DNA from: Salinirussus sp.
Lineage (GTDB): Archaea; Halobacteriota; Halobacteria; Halobacteriales; Haloarculaceae
Direction of reading: 5' to 3'
Assembly (NCBI GenBank): GCA_028275005.1
Contig: JAQCNN010000069.1
Location: 1-45,252, forward strand
DNA length: 45,252 nt
A model generated the notes under the pieces. That model saw only the letters and a program-made list of their open reading frames with translations. It did no database searches and had not been told where the DNA came from. Positions 41,783 to 45,252 of the stretch are shown here, in pieces (positions within the stretch are counted from its first letter, which is position 1; each line of letters begins with the position of its first letter). The position numbers and the translations under genes are program-made.

Positions 41783-42177
41783 TGCTGTTCACCCTCGCTG
41801 TCAGCCCCGCCATCCTCGTCGTCGCGGTCGGGCCGGATCTGTTCGTACAGCCTGAGCCCGTAGAGACGAGTCGCCGCCGGGACGGTCGACCCCTTTGGCC
41901 GTGCCGGGACGGTCGAGTGTGAGTGCCTGACCGCAACCTCCTCGTTCGAGTCCGTCGACGGCACTGTCGAGTGTGCGCCCGCGTTCGTCGACCCCTCTGC
42001 GTCCCTGGACCCGGACTGTTCGGCGTCGCGGTCGACGTTCTCGGCGCGCCGACGCGCCAGTTTCCGGCCCTGGGCGAGGAGGTTCTGTCTCGTCTTGTCG
42101 CGGTTGCGGAGCGCTCTGGCGACGACCTTGTTCCGCTGCTGTGTCTGCTCTCGTCGTTGCTTTCTGTTATTAGTCAT
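41779..42177 (-). CDS. gvpI: Gas vesicle protein GvpI
   Basis: GvpI (132 residues) is a strongly basic, low-complexity protein in its first half (NNRKQRREQTQQRNKVVARAL, then RKLARRRAEN). A Ser/Thr/Asp-rich middle and an acidic C-terminus follow. This composition and its place between gvpH and gvpJ identify it, since the family is poorly conserved in sequence. In Halobacterium loss of GvpI changes vesicle length and strength. It overlaps both neighbours by 4 nt (ATGA). Confidence 0.82.
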   Translation of the reverse strand: MTNNRKQRREQTQQRNKVVARALRNRDKTRQNLLAQGRKLARRRAENVDRDAEQSGSRDAEGSTNAGAHSTVPSTDSNEEVAVRHSHSTVPARPKGSTVPAATRLYGLRLYEQIRPDRDDEDGGADSEGEQQ

Positions 42178-42701
42178 GTATTCGCCCCTTCGTTGCTGTC
42201 CTCGCCGCCCTGTGGTTCGACGTGTACCTCGAGCACCTGGTTGGTGAATGCGACCTCGGTGACAGTCGCCCCGCCCCAGTCGAGCGGGACCGACCTGAGC
42301 ACCGCACCGTCGACACGGATCTCGAGTGCGTCGTCGTTGTCGGTCGTCTCGACGCTGACCTCGTCGGCCGAAACCGCCGGGAGGTCGGCGACAACGACGA
42401 GTTCGCCCTCGGCGTCGTTGACCCGGACCCGGTACTCGTGGTCCTCGGACTCACCCTTTATGTCCCAGTCCCGGCTCCGGCGGTCGGTGCGGCCCTCGTC
42501 GCCGGAGGCTATCGTCCCGATGTTGATGTCGTAGTCGAAGGTCGCGTCCCCGCGCCGGACAGTGTCGGACCGTCGCTCGCCGGCGTCCAGGTCGGCGTCG
42601 TCGAGCTGTTCGAGCAGTGTCGAGAGCGTCTCGAAGACGTTCCCGAGCGGGATCGACCCGGGGACGTCCTCGTCGTCGTCTCTGTCGGTGTTGTCTGGCA
42701 C
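42174..42701 (-). CDS. gvpH: Gas vesicle protein GvpH (Hsp20-like)
   Basis: GvpH (175 residues) has an acidic N-terminus with SIPLGNVFETLSTLLEQLDD. The C-terminal half is Hsp20/alpha-crystallin-like (YRVRVNDAEGELVVVADLPA, then VSVETTDNDDALEIRVDG and VLRSVPL). It is considered a small chaperone-like accessory protein of gas vesicle assembly. It starts 2 bp after the gvpG stop and its own stop overlaps gvpI by 4 nt. Confidence 0.88.
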   Translation of the reverse strand: MPDNTDRDDDEDVPGSIPLGNVFETLSTLLEQLDDADLDAGERRSDTVRRGDATFDYDINIGTIASGDEGRTDRRSRDWDIKGESEDHEYRVRVNDAEGELVVVADLPAVSADEVSVETTDNDDALEIRVDGAVLRSVPLDWGGATVTEVAFTNQVLEVHVEPQGGEDSNEGANT

Positions 42702-42703
42702 TG

Positions 42704-42955
42704 TTACTGCACCTCGATGTTTCCGCTGATGAGTTTCTCGTGGACCTCCTCGGCAACCTGGAGTTCGGCCTCTAACCGCCCTTTCTTCCGCTCGTACTCC
42801 GACTCCGGCCGTTCCCCGAGTTCGTACAGCAACTGGTTTTCCTTTATCTCGTCACGGATGGCCCCCATGTCGTGGAGCTCGTCAAGCACCATCGCGTGAA
42901 GAATGTCGAGCAGTGAGACGAACGGCTTGAGCAGCAGGTCGTCGACGAGGATCAT
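42704..42955 (-). CDS. gvpG: Gas vesicle protein GvpG
   Basis: GvpG (83 residues) is a short helical accessory protein. LLLKPFVSLLDILHAMVLDELHD is followed by the charged heptad-rich ENQLLYELGERPESEYERKKG and a coiled end. The length and pattern match the family. It starts on the last base of the gvpF stop codon (TGATG), so translation is probably coupled. In known systems GvpG associates with GvpF and GvpL. Confidence 0.9.
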   Translation of the reverse strand: MILVDDLLLKPFVSLLDILHAMVLDELHDMGAIRDEIKENQLLYELGERPESEYERKKGRLEAELQVAEEVHEKLISGNIEVQ

Positions 42956-43596
42956 CAGTTACTCGCCTCCGCCCCGATGTGGATGTCGACAAAGTTGTAC
43001 GGGGCCCAGGGACCGGTGTACTTGACGAGTACGTCCTCGTTTTCGGTTTCGACTCGCTCGACGGCCTCGTCGAAGGCATCGCGCTGGTCCTGTTCGACGA
43101 GATACGACCGGTTTGCGATGAGTCGGTCACTGAAGAGGTCGTCCTCGGTCTGGCCGGCGCTCAGCGGGTCGAGTTCGTCCTCGAGTGCCCCTCGCAACTC
43201 GTCGGCGTCTGTCGCCCCGTCGGCAGGGTCGACCAGCTTGATCCCGAGTTCGACACAGCCTTCGACGTCGTTGAGGGCCTTCCGGAACGCCCGCTGTGCG
43301 CCCCGCATCACCCCCTTCAGCGTCCGGGCGTTCTTGAACGCCATGCCAAAGCCCATCGGCACGACGGTCTCGACGTCGTCGCGCTCGACGACCGCCCGGA
43401 GCACGTCGTCGTGCGTTGCAACGGCCTCGTCGGTCCGCTCCGGGTCGGTCGTGTCGACCGTGGAGGTGAGCGCCGAGTGGGACCGGTAGTCGACAGTCCC
43501 GAGCGTCGACGCGCCGTAGACGCCATCGACCTCCATCTCGATGTCGGTCTGTTCGATGATGCCGTACACGTACAGGTTGGAGTTGTCGTCGCTCAT
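42955..43596 (-). CDS. gvpF: Gas vesicle protein GvpF (GvpL/F family)
   Basis: GvpF (213 residues) has the family start NLYVYGIIEQTDIEMEVDGV, the middle ATHDDVLRAVVERDDVETVVPMGFGMAFK, and the C-terminal VLVKYTGPWAPYNFVDIHIG. Structures of cyanobacterial GvpF show two ferredoxin-like domains. The protein coats the gas-facing or nucleating structure and is essential. ATG at 43596 lies 81 bp downstream of the GvpD-type gene. No clear TATA box is seen in that gap, so both may share one transcript. Confidence 0.92.
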   Translation of the reverse strand: MSDDNSNLYVYGIIEQTDIEMEVDGVYGASTLGTVDYRSHSALTSTVDTTDPERTDEAVATHDDVLRAVVERDDVETVVPMGFGMAFKNARTLKGVMRGAQRAFRKALNDVEGCVELGIKLVDPADGATDADELRGALEDELDPLSAGQTEDDLFSDRLIANRSYLVEQDQRDAFDEAVERVETENEDVLVKYTGPWAPYNFVDIHIGAEASN

Positions 43597-43677
43597 GATT
43601 CTGGGTTGTGAGTGGTGGAACTGTCGGCGGACGTCGGCGGGGTCGCGGAGCCGCGGTGGGTGGTCAGTGCGACCATC

Positions 43678-45177
43678 TCAGACCATCTCCTGGAGCGCGA
43701 TGTCGAGGGTCCCGTCGGTCATGCTCGTGTCGAAGCCGAGAAACGGGGTGACCGGGTTCTTGCCGTACATAAAGACGGTCTCACCCCGCCGTTCGAGGCG
43801 GAGGTGGACGTCCGCGACCCGGTCGGCACGGGTTCGCTCCTTGCTGCCCGGTTTCGTCACGAGGACCGAGAGGTCGTTGTGTAGCGCGACGTAGGTGGCG
43901 TGGTCGCTCATGATCTCACTGAGCGCGTCGCCCGCCGCGTCCATGCTGATGGTGTGCAGCAGTGGGCCGTCACTCTCCTCGCGGAGGGATTCGAGCCGAC
44001 GGATGTAGTCGTCGTACTCGAACCCGCCGGCGTCGTCCCTCGGCCCGTCCCCGTCGGCGTCTGTCGGGTCGTCGTCGACATCGGACACCGGTGTCATGCT
44101 CTTGTGGTCGTAGGTCTCGAAGACGTCACAGCGGGCCTGGAACTCCGAGTCCGGAAGCGCCGGCCCCAGGTTCCGTCGCACCAGCCCAGGGCTACTCTCG
44201 GGGAGCGGGACGACCGCGACACCCAGGCCGTGAGAGAGGAAGTTCTGTGCGGTCGCGAGACAGGGGAGACTCCAGGCGTCCCGGGAGAGGTCGGGACCGA
44301 GTTCGAAGTGGACGACGCTGCCACGGTTGTAGCCGCCATCGAGCATCGTGTCGAGGTCCTCGATGCCGGTCGAGAACTTCGACTTTGAGTTGTCGACGGG
44401 CGTCCACTCCGGGTCACCGACGACGCCCCGGGAGACCGGCAGGTCGACGGGTGTGAACACCCGAAAGGTCTCCTCGGAGAGGGTGAACGGCCGTGTCCGG
44501 TTGGCGATCCGAACGCCCCGGAGTTTCTCGAGCAGGAGTTCCCGCTCGGGGCGACCGCCGGTGCTGTGGCCGACACGGAGTTCGACGACACCGTCCACGA
44601 CGTAGTCGAGCTTTGTCTGCTCCGCCTCCTCGGTGATCAGGATGATCCGGAACCCGTGGCGACGGGCGAGCTTGGCCATCCGGGTCACCAGCTCCTCGGG
44701 CTCGGGCGCGTCGTCCTGGTGGGCCTCCGAGAGCAGGTGTTGCTCGACGAGTTCCCAGCTGTCGAAGACGGCGGTAAAGGGGTCCGAGACGTCGCTGACC
44801 GCCCGCAGCCACTCGAGGAAGGTGTCGGGGTCGAACCTGTCGGCGCCGATCTCCTCGGCGGGTGTGATGTCGGCGTCGAACGGGTCCTGGGAGATGTCGA
44901 GTACGTTCGACGGGGTGAGACGGGTCGTCTCCTTCAGGTAGTTGCGGTAGATGGTGTCAGTGTCTACGCGCGTGGTCACATAGAGAACGTCCCCGCCGTA
45001 CTGCCGAAGGATGTCGAGCGCCTGGACGGCAAAGAGTGTCTTCCCGGCACCAGGGTCTCCGCGGACGAGGAGCACCTGCCCCCGCCTCTGGGTGAAAAAC
45101 CGCAGGAGCTCCGCCGGGAACTCCTCGACGCCGCGTTGACCCGCGTTTACGTGTTCACGTTCTGAATGGTGTGACAC
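43678..45177 (-). CDS. gvpD: GvpD-type P-loop ATPase
   Basis: The 499-residue protein resembles GvpD, the repressor-side regulator of haloarchaeal gas vesicle genes, and related RadA/KaiC-like ATPases. The P-loop VRGDPGAGKT is at 38-47, a Walker B-like FTAVFDSWEL lies near residue 140, and KLRGVRIANRTRPFTLSEETFRVF is typical of GvpD-like proteins. A second, degenerate KaiC-like part begins at FSTGIEDLDTMLDGGYNRGS without an intact P-loop. Start is GTG at 45177, about 30 nt after a TATA-like box. Position just upstream of gvpF supports the name. Haloarchaea also carry GvpD-like proteins outside gvp loci. Confidence 0.78.
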   Translation of the reverse strand: MSHHSEREHVNAGQRGVEEFPAELLRFFTQRRGQVLLVRGDPGAGKTLFAVQALDILRQYGGDVLYVTTRVDTDTIYRNYLKETTRLTPSNVLDISQDPFDADITPAEEIGADRFDPDTFLEWLRAVSDVSDPFTAVFDSWELVEQHLLSEAHQDDAPEPEELVTRMAKLARRHGFRIILITEEAEQTKLDYVVDGVVELRVGHSTGGRPERELLLEKLRGVRIANRTRPFTLSEETFRVFTPVDLPVSRGVVGDPEWTPVDNSKSKFSTGIEDLDTMLDGGYNRGSVVHFELGPDLSRDAWSLPCLATAQNFLSHGLGVAVVPLPESSPGLVRRNLGPALPDSEFQARCDVFETYDHKSMTPVSDVDDDPTDADGDGPRDDAGGFEYDDYIRRLESLREESDGPLLHTISMDAAGDALSEIMSDHATYVALHNDLSVLVTKPGSKERTRADRVADVHLRLERRGETVFMYGKNPVTPFLGFDTSMTDGTLDIALQEMV

Positions 45178-45202
45178 CGCGTTCGGACACAGACGAGCAA
45201 CT

Positions 45203-45210
45203 GCTAAAAC
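45203..45210 (-). promoter_or_regulatory. TATA-like box of the gvpD-M operon
   Basis: On the minus strand it reads GTTTTAGC, centred about 30 nt before the GTG at 45177. The regulatory region continues beyond the window, where gvpA would be expected on the opposite strand. Confidence 0.5.
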
Positions 45211-45252
45211 AGTATCCTCGATTACGCCTACCGTTTTGATGGCCGTTACGTC

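Overview
This window is chromosomal DNA of a halophilic archaeon (class Halobacteria). The evidence is high G+C content, strongly acidic proteins, archaeal AAA+ ATPases (CDC48, PAN), Mre11-Rad50, a family B DNA polymerase, TATA-like boxes about 24-30 nt before start codons (leaderless transcripts), and a haloarchaeal gas vesicle (gvp) cluster. The species cannot be named from the sequence. All calls come from reading the sequence and remembered family knowledge; no search was run.

Layout. (1) 1-2972, minus strand: a glycosyltransferase, a methyltransferase and an alpha/alpha-barrel protein in a tightly overlapping operon. (2) 3166-5657: CDC48 coupled to a small acidic protein. (3) 5893-9237: a zinc-type dehydrogenase, PanB of coenzyme A synthesis, a small membrane protein, a HAD phosphatase and an MBF1-like factor. 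(4) 9391-9969: a tRNA-Leu(GAG) whose 3' end is duplicated about 100 bp downstream, then a gene-free stretch. (5) 9970-13517: a stand-alone succinate dehydrogenase flavoprotein gene and a divergent M20 peptidase, separated by an 80-bp dyad. (6) 13551-17878: a small acidic protein, a PadR-like regulator, class I aldolase plus FBPase (gluconeogenesis), glutamate dehydrogenase and a MaoC-like protein. (7) 18070-30987: PAN, Mre11-Rad50, a winged-helix protein, a membrane protein, PolB and SufC-SufB-SufD. This order resembles, from memory, a core block of Haloferax. (8) 31077-36202: iron and copper handling, with a ferritin-like protein and a DtxR regulator behind a 15-codon upstream ORF, a second DtxR regulator with a FeoA-like domain, a Lrp/TRASH regulator and the copper ATPase CopA. 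(9) 36320-39948: a second M20 peptidase and a multi-domain sensor kinase. (10) 40016-45177, minus strand: gvpM-L-K-J-I-H-G-F and a GvpD-type ATPase, with no gvpE in between.

The least ordinary signals are: an A/T-ending codon patch in polB that covers both the motif B and motif C intein sites; an in-frame duplicated CopA tail beyond the stop codon; a leaderless upstream ORF coupled to the ferritin-like gene; the duplicated tRNA 3' end; the 80-bp dyad beside an orphan sdhA; matching VSRTF-X C-termini on CDC48 and PAN; and a gvp operon lacking gvpE. I saw no CRISPR array, no transposase or integrase gene, and no rRNA.
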